Source: Lamprobacter modestohalophilus
GTDB taxonomy: Bacteria > Pseudomonadota > Gammaproteobacteria > Chromatiales > Chromatiaceae
Direction of reading: 5' to 3'
DNA: 36,108 nucleotides
NCBI RefSeq assembly: GCF_016583905.1
Contig: NZ_NRRY01000050.1
Span: 1-36,108, forward strand
The notes beneath the pieces were generated by a model. It was not told the origin of the DNA and did not search any database. It was given only the letters and a program-made list of their open reading frames with translations. Below, piece by piece: positions 17,437 to 25,675 of the stretch. Numbering within the stretch: the stretch's first letter is position 1; each line of letters starts with the position of its first letter. Position numbers and translations under genes: made by a program.

Positions 17437-18198
17437 TCAGCCGACGCCGCAACGCATTCGGTCCAAGTTTGCATAAGCCATCCCCGCTTCCCAAGCCGTG
17501 CTCATTGCAGAACGCAGTGCTGATGGGATGCGCTCATCACGCTTGGCCTGCTGCAGTGTCTCTGTCATGGCTTGGGCGATGTTTTGCATGGCCGTCTCGG
17601 GTTTCGCGACGCTGCAGATGCTGCGCCCAAACGCCATCAGCTCGTCGCTGGTCGGGTAGGCCCTGGTTTGGCGCCGACCTCGGAGCAGTTTAAGCGCCAT
17701 GGTCTTGTCTTCCAGCTCAGGCCCACCTTCATATCGGGTGTAACGGTAGATGCTCGTGGTCACAACGTCGTACATGGGCGCTAGCCAGGCGTCGGCGGCC
17801 GAGCGATAGAGCAGCCCAAAATTCTTGAGATGTGCATCGCCATTGCGCACCATCACCGAAAAGGCGACCTGCTCGAAGAAACGCTGCAGGTTTTCACATG
17901 GCAGTTGGAGTTGCTTGAGCAGCTCAGCGATGGCCTGATAGCTCCCCTGATATTTGCGATCCGACAGCGTGTCTCTAACCCGCAAGCCCGCGAGCGCAGC
18001 GATATCTTCAAAGCCGAGCCGCTCGATCGATCCATCTTCTCGTTCAACGAAATCAAATCGATCCAGTACCAAGAGCTGACCATCATTGGAAAGCGCGAAT
18101 TCGGGTGTCGCAATGCCGGCTCTCATGGCGGCACTCAAGCAGAGGAATTCGTTCGCTGCGAGCCCGGGGTAGGACGGCCCAGCCGCTTTGACGATCAA
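17437..18198 (-). pseudogene. hipA: HipA-like kinase, N-terminally truncated
   Basis: The frame covers the C-terminal kinase core of a HipA-family toxin. It reads IVKAAGPSYPGLAANEFLCL, then LLVLDRFDF, GFEDIAALAGL, the catalytic-loop motif VRNGDAHLKNFGLLY, and YDVVTT as the metal-binding Asp region. Full HipA proteins are about 400-440 residues; this has 253 and lacks the HipA_N domain, the couple of strands before IVK and part of the ATP site. Similarity starts right at the boundary with a dehydrogenase fragment at about 18200, so the 5' part was probably replaced by recombination. No HipB gene is nearby. The TTG at 18196-18198 is the first in-frame start-like codon, but I regard the gene as dead. 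Confidence 0.75.
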
Positions 18199-18205
18199 CG
18201 ATTTC

Positions 18206-18430
18206 CAGGTCTTCTTCTTTCGTCACATCACAGCCGGTGCTGGTGGCCTTGCCACCAGCCGAGCTGATGGCATCTGCCACCTGCTTGGCCGCCGCCGCAT
18301 CGCGGTCGGTGACAGCAACGGCGGCACCCGCAGCAGCAAAGGTTTCGGCGATGGCTCGGCCGATGCCGGCGCCAGCGCCGGTGACTAAGGCAATGGCGCC
18401 ATCGAGGCGGAAGAGACTGGGGTCATACAT
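18206..18430 (-). pseudogene. Short-chain dehydrogenase/reductase, first 75 residues only
   Basis: From an ATG at 18430 the frame reads FRLDGAIALVTGAGAGIGRA, the TGXXXGIG NAD(P)-binding motif at residues 17-24. It continues with AVAVTDRD and a GCDVTKEEDLE stretch that corresponds to the conserved Asp after beta-4. SDR similarity stops at about residue 75, where the sequence passes into out-of-frame hipA DNA. The catalytic Ser-Tyr-Lys is absent. The two truncated genes meet within about ten bases, so this is a clean fusion point. Confidence 0.8.
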
Positions 18431-18612
18431 CGCGATCGCCGGGTGGTTGATTCGAGGATAGCCGGATTAGAGTCAAGGCGATGGACAGGCGCAACCGGCT
18501 TTTCGCCCATATTGGGCGGTCGCGGATCAAGACCAGCCTCGATCGGCGAGACCGAGGCTGCGCCCCGGCTACTCATCCGCGGTGCTCTAGCTCCGTTCGC
18601 TCCCGCCACCAT

Positions 18613-18804
18613 CACCATCCTCATCTCGTCCCGCTTGAGCCACTTCGGATAGCCGCTGCCGTCCATCTTTTCATGGTGACCGTTGGCAATCTCGGGCACC
18701 TGCTTGAGATGCTTCGGGAAGGGCAGCTCGAAGAGCATGACGATCATCTGCACGATAGGGTCGTTGATCTTGAACCGCTCCTCGGCGGTGAGTGTGCCGC
18801 GGCC
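18613..18804 (-). pseudogene. HD-GYP domain fragment (c-di-GMP phosphodiesterase-like)
   Basis: In one reverse frame 64 codons read GTLTAEERFKINDPIVQMIV, then LPFPKHLKQVPEIANGHHEK and MDGSGYPKWLKRDEM. The HHEXXDGXGYP core of HD-GYP phosphodiesterases is intact, but the HD half upstream and everything after RDEM are gone. The N-terminal side ends near 18810 by the HTH gene, and downstream (18431-18612) there is unrelated sequence without a gene. It could not work as an enzyme. Confidence 0.75.
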
Positions 18805-18843
18805 GGGGTGGCACAGCCCCATGAGCGATAGCCGATCGCAGGC

Positions 18844-19290
18844 TCAGTCGGCTGCTTGATTGCAGGCTGTGACGACCTTGAGCAGGTAGCGCATGGTGGC
18901 CTCGGTCGCCGGTGCCAGATCGCGAGCGGCCTTCTCCGTTGCAATCAGATAGCCCTTGTCACGGCGGATGATCCAGCCCAGACGCTCTAGGTCATTGACC
19001 TTGCGGCGGACGGTTTCGCGCGGGATGCCGCTGTAGTCGGCGATGGACTGGAGATTGATTGGCGCGGTCTCGGGGTCGGGCCTGTTCGGCACCATGAAGC
19101 GGTCGTAGGACATTCTCGCGATGCGGCCCCTTGCAAGGGTGCGCGCGCCAATGATCGCCAGCACCAGCATGCGGTCCAGGTCGCCACCGAAGTGCCGCCG
19201 CAGCATCACCAACAGCTCGGCGAACGCATCGTTGTGGACGGGCCAGATGTCGCCAAAGTGGGTATTGAGGCTGTCTTGATCGAGGCTCAT
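18844..19290 (-). CDS. Winged helix-turn-helix transcriptional regulator-like protein
   Basis: The 148-residue protein has a helical N-terminus (DIWPVHNDAFAELLVMLRRH) and a C-terminal winged HTH: NLQSIADYSGIPRETVRRKV, then NDLERLGWIIRRDKGYLIAT. The recognition helix and wing resemble those of Crp/Fnr- or MarR-like regulators, but I see no cyclic-nucleotide or ligand domain. It reads as full length and follows no partner gene; the HD-GYP fragment lies immediately downstream. A weak AGGCG precedes the ATG. The target is unknown. Confidence 0.65.
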   Translation of the reverse strand: MSLDQDSLNTHFGDIWPVHNDAFAELLVMLRRHFGGDLDRMLVLAIIGARTLARGRIARMSYDRFMVPNRPDPETAPINLQSIADYSGIPRETVRRKVNDLERLGWIIRRDKGYLIATEKAARDLAPATEATMRYLLKVVTACNQAAD

Positions 19291-19503
19291 CGCCTGTTCA
19301 CTGGTTCGGCAGCCTCTCTATACGATGGAGACCTCGGGCTTTTTTCACCTAGGCATCATAGCCAATGCGGCCCATCTTGGGCAGCCGAACACTTGCCGCA
19401 TTCCGGAGCCATCCCAACCCCCGTTGCCTGGCATTCAGGATCAAGATCGAAAACACCGCAGTCACTGAACCCCGCGCGAACGAAGCCCTTCGCCTAACAG
19501 GAC

Positions 19504-19695
19504 ATGCCGATGTCCAAAGCGGTGTCATCCAAGCGCAAGCTCGGAGGCGTCTTTGCACTCTTCGTCCTCATCTGCGGTGCGATCAGCGTTTGGGGCGTCC
19601 TTGCACCGGAGGTGATGGCCGGCGCCAAAGCAATCACAGGCTTCGCGCTGACGACGTTGCGCTGGTTATTCCTCATGTTCTGCACCAGCTTCGTC
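19504..19695 (+). pseudogene. BCCT-family transporter, N-terminal fragment
   Basis: The frame opens with ATG at 19504 or 19510 and gives KRKLGGVFALFVLICGAISV, WGVLAPEVMAGAKAITGFAL and LRWLFLMFCTSFV. This matches the first membrane helices of betaine/choline/carnitine transporters, with their typical 'WG.LAPE' loop. Similarity stops after about 62 residues and the frame then runs antisense to cobE. Full BCCT proteins have over 500 residues and twelve helices. I infer a truncated gene; the remainder was replaced by the cobalamin cluster. Confidence 0.6.
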
Positions 19696-19737
19696 TCATC
19701 CTATGAACCAGCTTGGTCGTCCTCGGCGCGGCGCGGC

Positions 19738-20217
19738 TTAGGGCCGGGGACCAATTCCCGCCACGGCCACCGTGACCCATTTGCCGTCCACACCCTGATG
19801 CGCTTGCTTCTCGACCAGCAACTGCGGTGGCTCGCCTGGCGCTCCATTGGGGTCCGCCGCCAATCCATTACGGTTTGCTGCCAATAAGGCCGCGGCCTCG
19901 GCAACGGACGCAGTGCCGATCGAGCGCAACAAACTCGGCGATGGCCGCGCGACCGGTATCACCGCCAACTCGTCGGCGCTAAAGAACCATAACGGCCAGC
20001 CATGGGACCGCGCTAGCTGCCATAATGCCGGCTCATCCCGCCTGCGCTCGATACTCGCCAGCGCGATCACCGTCACCGGCCCTAAGCCGCGCAGCGCCGC
20101 GTCGACCGCCGCTTCCAAGGTCGCTAACGCAATACCGCGCATGCAGCCGATGCCGATGGCGACCGTCGGTGGTCGCTCACCAGTCGAGTACTGGGATGGA
20201 AACGGGAATTGTGCCAT
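19738..20217 (-). CDS. cobE: CobE/CbiG C-terminal-domain cobalamin biosynthesis protein
   Basis: The 159-residue protein has VAIGIGCMRGIALATLEAAV, then VIALASIERRRDEPALWQLA, FSADELAVIPV and a SVAEAAALLAANRNGL segment. These are the strands and loops of the CbiG C-terminal domain (CobE in the aerobic pathway). CobE-like proteins help in the ring-contraction or late corrin stages; the precise activity is not established. It is divergent from cobB with an 80-bp A/T-rich gap (20218-20297) that would hold both promoters. I searched that gap for a cobalamin riboswitch and do not see one. Confidence 0.85.
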   Translation of the reverse strand: MAQFPFPSQYSTGERPPTVAIGIGCMRGIALATLEAAVDAALRGLGPVTVIALASIERRRDEPALWQLARSHGWPLWFFSADELAVIPVARPSPSLLRSIGTASVAEAAALLAANRNGLAADPNGAPGEPPQLLVEKQAHQGVDGKWVTVAVAGIGPRP

Positions 20218-20297
20218 TGGTGGCCTTGCTAAAAACTCGCTAGGGCTTTGTTTTATAAAATTTTAATCTGCGTGCATCTGCGGTTTATAGGATCATC

Positions 20298-21827
20298 ATG
20301 CCTTACCTTGGCCCAGCCACTGGCCACTCCATCCAGGCCTCCACACGCAGCCCCGCGCCGCAGCCCAGTGCTCGTCACTCGGCTCAGTCCCATGCTGGCA
20401 CTCATGATCGCGCTCATGATTGCGGCCATGATCGCGGCCTGGATCATCAATGCCCCGCGCTCTTCCTGAGCGCCACCTCCTCCGGTCAGGGCAAGACCAC
20501 GCTGACCGCCGCCCTCGCCCGCCATCATCGCAATGCGGGTCGTCGGGTGCGGGTGTTCAAGACCGGCCCCGACTTCCTCGACCCGATGATCCTCGGGCGC
20601 GCAGCCGGCGCCGGCACCGAGGCTGAGCCGCTCGATCTGTGGATGGTCGGCGAGGACGACTGCCGGCGCGCCCTCTACCAGGCTGCAGGCGAGGCCGACC
20701 TGATCCTGGTCGAGGGCGCGATGGGGCTCTTTGATGGCTCACCGTCCGGCGCCGATCTAGCCGAGACCTTTGGGCTACCGGTCGCGGCGCTGATCGACGC
20801 CCGCGGCATGGGTCAGACCTTCGGCGCCCTCGCCCTCGGCCTGATGCAGTATCGTCCAGGACTGCATTTCGCTGGGATCGCCGCCAACCGCGTTGGCAGC
20901 GCGCGCCATGCCGAGATGATCCGCGCCGGGATACCGGCCGAGCTGCCCTATCTGGGCGCCCTGCCCCGGCTCGATGAGGCCGTCCTGCCGAGCCGCCATC
21001 TGGGGCTGGTACAGGCACAGGAGATCGCCGATCTGGAGCAACGGCTCGATCAGTTAGCCGAGCACATCGGCACGACCGAACTCGCGGCACTGCCGAAGCC
21101 GGTTCGTTTCCAAGCGCCAAAGGGAACAGCACCATCCTCAACGCCAGGTGTCGGGATGCCGGTTGCCGAAACGCCGCTTGCCGAAACGCCGCTTGCCAGA
21201 ACGCCGCTTGCCAAAACTCCAATCGCTGGAACCCCACTCGCCGGTCGTCGCATTGCCATCGCCCGCGATGCCGCTTTCTCGTTTCTCTATGCGGCCAATC
21301 TGCGACTGCTCGTGCAGCTTGGTGCTGACCTGGCCTTTTTTTCACCGCTCAGCGACGAAGCACTCGATCCGGCCGACGCCATCTACCTACCAGGTGGCTA
21401 TCCGGAGCTTCATCTGGCGCAACTTGCCGCCAACAGCGCCATCAAAGCGGCGCTGCGTGCCCATGTCGACGCCGGACGGCCGCTCTATGCCGAATGTGGC
21501 GGCATGCTCTATCTGCTCGAGCATCTGAGCGACAAGCAGGGGCAAAGCGCCGAGATGGCGGGTCTGCTCCCCGGCACAGGTCGTTTGCAGCCAGGTCTGG
21601 CCGGGCTCGGCATGCAAGCGCTCGCGCATCCGGCCGGCGAGCTACGCGGCCATAGTTTTCATCACTCAACCATGAGTACATCGATCGCCGCCGTGCAGAA
21701 CGGCATCCGTCAGCATGATGGCCAACCGGGCGAGCCCTTCTATCAGCAGGGCCCGATCCGGGCGAGCTATCTGCATCTCTACTTTCCCTCGGCCCCGGCT
21801 GCCGCTGCCGCCCTGTTCCTGCCTTGA
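20298..21827 (+). CDS. cobB: CobB/CbiA cobyrinic acid a,c-diamide synthase
   Basis: The 509-residue enzyme amidates the a and c side chains of (hydrogeno)cobyrinic acid using glutamine and ATP. The ATP domain starts at PALFLSATSSGQGKTTLTAA (P-loop) with KTGPDFLDP and LVEGAMGLFDG. The C-terminal class I glutamine amidotransferase domain has YLPGGYPELHL, YAECGGMLYL (nucleophile Cys400) and a GHSFHHS segment with the catalytic His. Oddities: the only in-frame ATG (20298) adds about 50 residues before the family's usual start, including a repetitive His/Asp-rich stretch (THDRAHDCGHDRGLDH). The interdomain linker also carries five tandem 5-residue repeats (see 21162-21236). It converges with cobL. 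Confidence 0.9.
   Translation: MPYLGPATGHSIQASTRSPAPQPSARHSAQSHAGTHDRAHDCGHDRGLDHQCPALFLSATSSGQGKTTLTAALARHHRNAGRRVRVFKTGPDFLDPMILGRAAGAGTEAEPLDLWMVGEDDCRRALYQAAGEADLILVEGAMGLFDGSPSGADLAETFGLPVAALIDARGMGQTFGALALGLMQYRPGLHFAGIAANRVGSARHAEMIRAGIPAELPYLGALPRLDEAVLPSRHLGLVQAQEIADLEQRLDQLAEHIGTTELAALPKPVRFQAPKGTAPSSTPGVGMPVAETPLAETPLARTPLAKTPIAGTPLAGRRIAIARDAAFSFLYAANLRLLVQLGADLAFFSPLSDEALDPADAIYLPGGYPELHLAQLAANSAIKAALRAHVDAGRPLYAECGGMLYLLEHLSDKQGQSAEMAGLLPGTGRLQPGLAGLGMQALAHPAGELRGHSFHHSTMSTSIAAVQNGIRQHDGQPGEPFYQQGPIRASYLHLYFPSAPAAAAALFLP
21162..21236 (+). repeat. Five tandem 15-bp repeats in the cobB linker
   Basis: Five 15-bp units resembling CTTGCCGAAACGCCG stand head to tail and encode VAETP, LAETP, LARTP, LAKTP and IAGTP, followed by a partial LAG. 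The first copies are nearly identical in DNA and the later ones drift, as in a minisatellite. They lie between the ATPase and amidotransferase halves, so they lengthen a flexible linker without shifting the frame. Confidence 0.85.
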
Positions 21828-21832
21828 GGCCC

Positions 21833-23089
21833 TTAGCGGTCGGTGTCGGCCAGTGGCTTCTCAGCGCTCAGCAGCGTGATCGGCCGCGCCGTGCGCCAGC
21901 CATCGAACCGTCCGAGCGGCTCGGCTTGGGCGACACTCACGCGCGTCAGCTCGCCGCCGATCCGCCCGCGCCAGGCCACCAGCGCCGATTCGGTCTGCAA
22001 GGTGACCGCATTGGCCACCAGCCGCCCGCCAGGCCGCAGCGCTTGCCAGCAGTGCTCAACGACACCGTCGACAGTGAGTCCGCCGCCGATAAAGATCGCA
22101 TCCGGAGTCGCAAGCTCGGCGAGCACCGCTGGCGCCTGACCCGCGACCAGCTCAAGCTCCGGCACGCCGAGTCGGTCGCGGTTACGCTCGATGAAGCCGC
22201 ATCGATCGGGATGCGACTCGATCGCAATCGCCCGACAGCTGGATTCGGCGCGCAGCCACTCGATGCCGATCGAGCCACAACCGGCGCCGACATCCCAGAG
22301 CAGCTCGCCGGGCTGCGGAGCCAACCGCGCCAAGGTCAATGCGCGCACGTCGCGTTTGGTCAGCTGGCCATCATGCTCGAAGGCTGAATCAGGCAGCGCG
22401 CTGCGACGCGACAGCGGGCGGGTTCCTGGATCAGCGTGGCAGTGCACCGCCACCAGATTCAGCGACGGATCAGGCGCGACACGATGCACATCGGTAGTGC
22501 TTCCGAGCCAAGAAGCCGCGGTGCCGTCGCGACGCGTTTCCTCCGGTCCACCCATGCGCCCAAAAACGCACAATTGGCTGGCACCATAGCCGCGCGTAAC
22601 CAAGAGTCGAGCCAGTGCCTCCGGTGTCTCGCCATCGGCGCTCAGCACCAGCAATCGAACCCCCTCGGCGAGGTAGCGCGCAACGCGCGCGAGCGGCCGG
22701 CCGTGCGCCGGCACCACCCGCACCTGCTGCAGCGGCCAGCCCAGCCGTGCCGCGGCCAGGCTCATCGACGATGGTGCCGGCAGCACGCGCAGCTCCTCGA
22801 GCGGTAGGCGCTCGGCCAGTTGCGAGCCGATGCCGTAGAACATCGGATCACCACTCGCCAGTACGCAGACCGGCTCGCCCCGGTGCGCGAGCACCTGATC
22901 GTAAGCCAGTGCGAATGGCCGCGGCCAAGGCCGGCGTTGCTGTCCGGATTGGGGCGCTAGCAGCGCCAGATGCCGCTCGCCACCGAAGACCTGCGTCGCC
23001 GCCTCAATCGCAGCACACGCCTCGCGCCCGAGGCCGCTGAGCCCGTCTTCGCCAATGCCAACCACCGTCAGCCATGCCCGATCATCCAT
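21833..23089 (-). CDS. cobL: CobL (CbiE-CbiT fusion) precorrin-6Y C5,15-methyltransferase/decarboxylase
   Basis: The 418-residue protein joins two methyltransferases. The N-terminal CbiE half has [28 protein letters not shown] and [19 protein letters not shown]. The C-terminal CbiT half has [20 protein letters not shown] and the SAM motif [18 protein letters not shown], then [10 protein letters not shown]. CobL methylates C5 and C15 and decarboxylates the acetate side chain of ring C in cobalamin synthesis. Its length fits the fused form. The ATG at 23089 lies inside the end of the TMEM165-like gene (22-bp overlap), so translation is probably coupled to it. Its stop is five bases from the convergent cobB stop. 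Confidence 0.93.
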   Translation of the reverse strand: MDDRAWLTVVGIGEDGLSGLGREACAAIEAATQVFGGERHLALLAPQSGQQRRPWPRPFALAYDQVLAHRGEPVCVLASGDPMFYGIGSQLAERLPLEELRVLPAPSSMSLAAARLGWPLQQVRVVPAHGRPLARVARYLAEGVRLLVLSADGETPEALARLLVTRGYGASQLCVFGRMGGPEETRRDGTAASWLGSTTDVHRVAPDPSLNLVAVHCHADPGTRPLSRRSALPDSAFEHDGQLTKRDVRALTLARLAPQPGELLWDVGAGCGSIGIEWLRAESSCRAIAIESHPDRCGFIERNRDRLGVPELELVAGQAPAVLAELATPDAIFIGGGLTVDGVVEHCWQALRPGGRLVANAVTLQTESALVAWRGRIGGELTRVSVAQAEPLGRFDGWRTARPITLLSAEKPLADTDR

Positions 23090-23679
23090 CCAATCACCAC
23101 AACGCCATTGAAGAGCAGCTGCCCCAGTGCCAGCAAGCCAAAGCCGATGAAAAGGATCGCCGCGGCTCGATGCACCCAGTGCGTTGGTAACCGTCGCAGC
23201 AGGGTGCAGCCAAACAGGATACCGATCAGCGAGACGCTCCAGAGCGCCAGCGTGCCGCCGAACAGCACGGCCCAGAGATCACCGGTGCTGGCAGCCAAGG
23301 CCAGCATCGCCAGCTGCGTCTTATCGCCAAGCTCAGCGACAAAGATCAGCGAAAAGCTCTGAAGAAAACCGCCACTGTTGCGTGCGGGAATCTCGGCATC
23401 ATCCTCACCCTGATTCGCGTCCTGCCAAGAGCGAACGCCGAAGAACAGGAACAGGCCAGCCGCGACGAGCAGGAGCCAGCCCTGCGGAAGCCAGTCGAAC
23501 AAGGCCTGGCCGACAACCACAGCCAGCAGATTCAACAGGGCAAAGGCGACGAAGCTACCGGCAATCACCGGGCCCGGTCTGTAGCGATGCGCCAGCGTCA
23601 TCACCAACAGCTGTGACTTGTCGCCCATCTCGGCGAGAAACAACAAGGCGAAGGTGGAGAGGGCGACGGAGATGTCCAT
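23068..23679 (-). CDS. TMEM165/GDT1-family cation transporter (likely Mn2+ export)
   Basis: The 203-residue membrane protein has two copies of the family hallmark E-X-G-D-(K/R)-(S/T): [19 protein letters not shown] near the start and [18 protein letters not shown] in the second half. About six helices in two inverted halves fit the UPF0016/GDT1 fold. Bacterial relatives (MntX-like) export Mn2+; eukaryotic GDT1 moves Ca2+/Mn2+. It lies upstream of and overlaps cobL. No yybP-ykoY Mn riboswitch is visible upstream. A link with cobalamin synthesis is unclear and may be only positional. Confidence 0.9.
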   Translation of the reverse strand: MDISVALSTFALLFLAEMGDKSQLLVMTLAHRYRPGPVIAGSFVAFALLNLLAVVVGQALFDWLPQGWLLLVAAGLFLFFGVRSWQDANQGEDDAEIPARNSGGFLQSFSLIFVAELGDKTQLAMLALAASTGDLWAVLFGGTLALWSVSLIGILFGCTLLRRLPTHWVHRAAAILFIGFGLLALGQLLFNGVVVIGWMIGHG

Positions 23680-23906
23680 CAGCAGTGACGATAGCGGCTG
23701 AGCAAAGGAGTGAGGCTAATCTGCACAAGTTACCATGACACCGCATGCTCAACGAACCGGTACCGGGCGACCTCAACGCCATCGTCCGAACGGACATTCG
23801 CTAACCAGAGCGCCTGCATCGGGTCAAACGAAGGCGGAGCGTCTACAATCGCCCGGAGTCAATCGACCGACGTCCAGATCCTGGGCGTTTGAGGATTCGC
23901 GCCCAA

Positions 23907-23943
23907 CATGCACAAAACCAGCATGCACAACAAGCATGCACAA
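23907..23943. repeat. Three direct copies of CATGCACAA
   Basis: CATGCACAA occurs at 23907-23915, 23922-23930 and 23935-23943, with spacings of 15 and 13 bp. The copies lie 30-66 bp upstream of the ompA-like start codon. They could be regulator half-sites or simple local duplication. Confidence 0.4.
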
Positions 23944-23972
23944 CAATGCTTCATCGTCAGGCTAAAGGGGGA

Positions 23973-25139
23973 ATGATGATCACTGCCCGCAACAACATCC
24001 GTCATTTGATCGCCACTACCATCGCAACCGCGACCATCGCGATCGCGAGCCTGGCCTTCCAGGCCAACAGCATCGCCTCATCGGAGGCTGAGGGGCTGTC
24101 CGCCGAAGAGCGCACCCGCTTAGAGCGGCAGCTCGACATCGCTCGTGAGGAGCGCGATGCGTTGGTCCTCGAGACCCAAGGCCAAATCGTCGAACTCACC
24201 GAGACGCTCGAGAACCAGCGCGCGATGCTAGCCAGGCAACGCGATGAGCTGGAAGCTGCCAAATCGCTCCAGGCAGACGCCGAGGCCCAAATCACCGGGC
24301 TCACCGAGGCCCTTGAAGCCGAGCGCGCGGCGCTAGCAGCGCTGCGCGAGGAGCTCGATGCGGCCAAGACCGATCTTGCCGAAGCCGAAGCCGAACCTAA
24401 AGCCGTGGCAGAAGCTGAAGCCGTGGCAGAGGCAGAGGCAGAGGCAGAGGCAGAGGCAGAGGCAGAAGCCGACGCAGAGGAGCGCAAGCAACTGGAGCGA
24501 CAACTCAGTATCGCTCGGGAAGAGCGCGATGCGTTGGTGCTCCAGACCGAGACCCAAATCGCCGAGCTCACCGAGGCCCTTGAAGCCGAGCGCTCGGCTC
24601 TGACGGCGCTGCGCGATGAGTTGGCATCCACCAAGCCTGCCCTTGCCAAAGCCGAGGCCGAGGCCGAGGCCGAGGCCGATCAGCCGGTCAGCAACCTGGG
24701 CCTTTCACAAGAAGACGCCGACGAGATCGGTGGACAGCTCACCGAAACAGGCATTCTTGTTGAGTTTGAACCTGACGAGCTCTCGTTCGACAGTGCAAGC
24801 GCGGTGTTGCCGACAACGAACTTGCCGACTCTCGATCGCGTCGCACAATGGCTCGAGGACCGCCCAGAGATCAACGTCCGAATCGAAGGACATACCGATA
24901 GTCTCGGTAGCCCCGAGATCAACCAGCCGCTCTCTCAGCAACGCGCCGAGGCGGTGCGTCAGGCATTGATCGATCGCGACATAGCCGCGGAGCGCGTGGT
25001 GGCGCAGGGCGCCGGCTCCACCCAGCCCATCGCCGATAACGCAACGCCGGAGGGTCAGCGCCGGAATCGCCGCGTCGAGATTTACTTGATGACAGCGCAG
25101 CAGGACAAGGCCAGCGCCCCAAACGAGGTCAGTGACTGA
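23973..25139 (+). CDS. OmpA-like periplasmic/envelope protein with coiled coil
   Basis: The preferred start is the ATG pair at 23973/23976 preceded by AAAGGGGG; the frame opens earlier (23889) but without a signal sequence. A signal peptide (IATTIATATIAIASLAFQA) leads into a long coiled-coil region (about residues 38-245). It contains an internal duplication: ERQLDIAREERDALVLET and ERQLSIAREERDALVLQT, each followed by similar QIVELTE or QIAELTE helices. (Ala-Glu)n runs separate them. The C-terminal OmpA domain has a peptidoglycan-binding signature, RIEGHTDSLGSPEINQPLSQ and QRRNRRVEIYL. The protein likely anchors or spans the envelope by binding peptidoglycan. It lacks the eight-strand OmpA barrel. 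Confidence 0.85.
   Translation: MMITARNNIRHLIATTIATATIAIASLAFQANSIASSEAEGLSAEERTRLERQLDIAREERDALVLETQGQIVELTETLENQRAMLARQRDELEAAKSLQADAEAQITGLTEALEAERAALAALREELDAAKTDLAEAEAEPKAVAEAEAVAEAEAEAEAEAEAEADAEERKQLERQLSIAREERDALVLQTETQIAELTEALEAERSALTALRDELASTKPALAKAEAEAEAEADQPVSNLGLSQEDADEIGGQLTETGILVEFEPDELSFDSASAVLPTTNLPTLDRVAQWLEDRPEINVRIEGHTDSLGSPEINQPLSQQRAEAVRQALIDRDIAAERVVAQGAGSTQPIADNATPEGQRRNRRVEIYLMTAQQDKASAPNEVSD
24425..24466 (+). repeat. Hexanucleotide microsatellite (GCAGAG)n coding Ala-Glu
   Basis: Six exact GCAGAG units followed by GCAGAA encode an Ala-Glu run in the coiled coil. A second run near 24651-24680 uses GCCGAG units to code the same dipeptide, so the two expansions arose independently. 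Copy-number change here would alter the coil in steps of two residues without a frameshift. Confidence 0.85.
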
Positions 25140-25161
25140 TCGGTCGAGACAAGCGGCGTAT

Positions 25162-25200
25162 CAACAGCGGGGACCAGGGGCAACAGCGGTGACCAAGGGG
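25162..25200. repeat. Two tandem 19/20-bp repeats
   Basis: CAACAGCGGGGACCAGGGG (25162-25180) is followed directly by CAACAGCGGTGACCAAGGGG (25181-25200). They lie in the 200-bp gap after the ompA-like gene, which shows no gene. No regulatory role is evident. Confidence 0.6.
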
Positions 25201-25338
25201 ACGATCAACGGCTGACCAATCACCTGGCCCCTGCTAAGGTCGATGTCACAGACCGGGCGGAGGCTCCTCGATCCGAGTGCGACGCCCTAGAAGGCGAACT
25301 CAAGGGATTAGGGATCGAGGATTCAGGCAGGATAGCGG

Positions 25339-25560
25339 TCAGGCGTAGGTATTAATTTGGGTGCCAAGGTGGCCCTCAGACGCGAGGTTAGAACCAGAAT
25401 CTGTCCCAGAGCCTGTCATTGCGGACTCCATCAAAGCAGAGACCTGCTGCGCTTGATTATCGAGCGCATCCTTAAAGATCTGCATCTGAGCCTGCTGCGC
25501 GGTCTGCGCTTGGTTCATGTACAGCGATGCACTAACGGCATTGTTGACGGAAACATCCAT
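25339..25560 (-). CDS. YjfB-family putative motility protein
   Basis: The 73-residue protein reads MDVSVNNAVSASLYMNQAQ, then QIFKDALDNQAQQVSALMES and a Gly/Ser-rich tail ending LGTQINTYA. This is the pattern of the YjfB (putative motility protein) family of about 60-75 residues, with the central KDALDxQA...L(M/I) helix and a C-terminal LG..ID/N. AAAAGGGG lies upstream of the ATG at 25560. Family members occur near flagellar or chemotaxis genes in many motile bacteria; none is seen here. The role is unknown. Confidence 0.8.
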   Translation of the reverse strand: MDVSVNNAVSASLYMNQAQTAQQAQMQIFKDALDNQAQQVSALMESAMTGSGTDSGSNLASEGHLGTQINTYA

Positions 25561-25675
25561 GATGCGACCCCTTTTAAGTGAACGATACCAGTAACGCTAG
25601 CAGAAGACCCTGAAATACGCAAAAGTCGGCCATGCCCTAAGCTCAAGGATGTGAATTGGGTCTCAACACCCACTC

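Noticed and set aside
20311-20325. GCCACTG, a string also found in cobalamin riboswitches, near the cobB start
   Set aside because: It lies after the ATG inside the coding frame, and I find no B12 box or supporting stems around it.
20557-21345. 262-codon reverse frame within cobB
   Set aside because: Arg/Gly-rich shadow; cobB is certain from its motifs.
24002-24649. Reverse frame of 215 codons rich in SASASA across the OmpA-like gene
   Set aside because: Antisense of the AE repeats; no signal, no domain.
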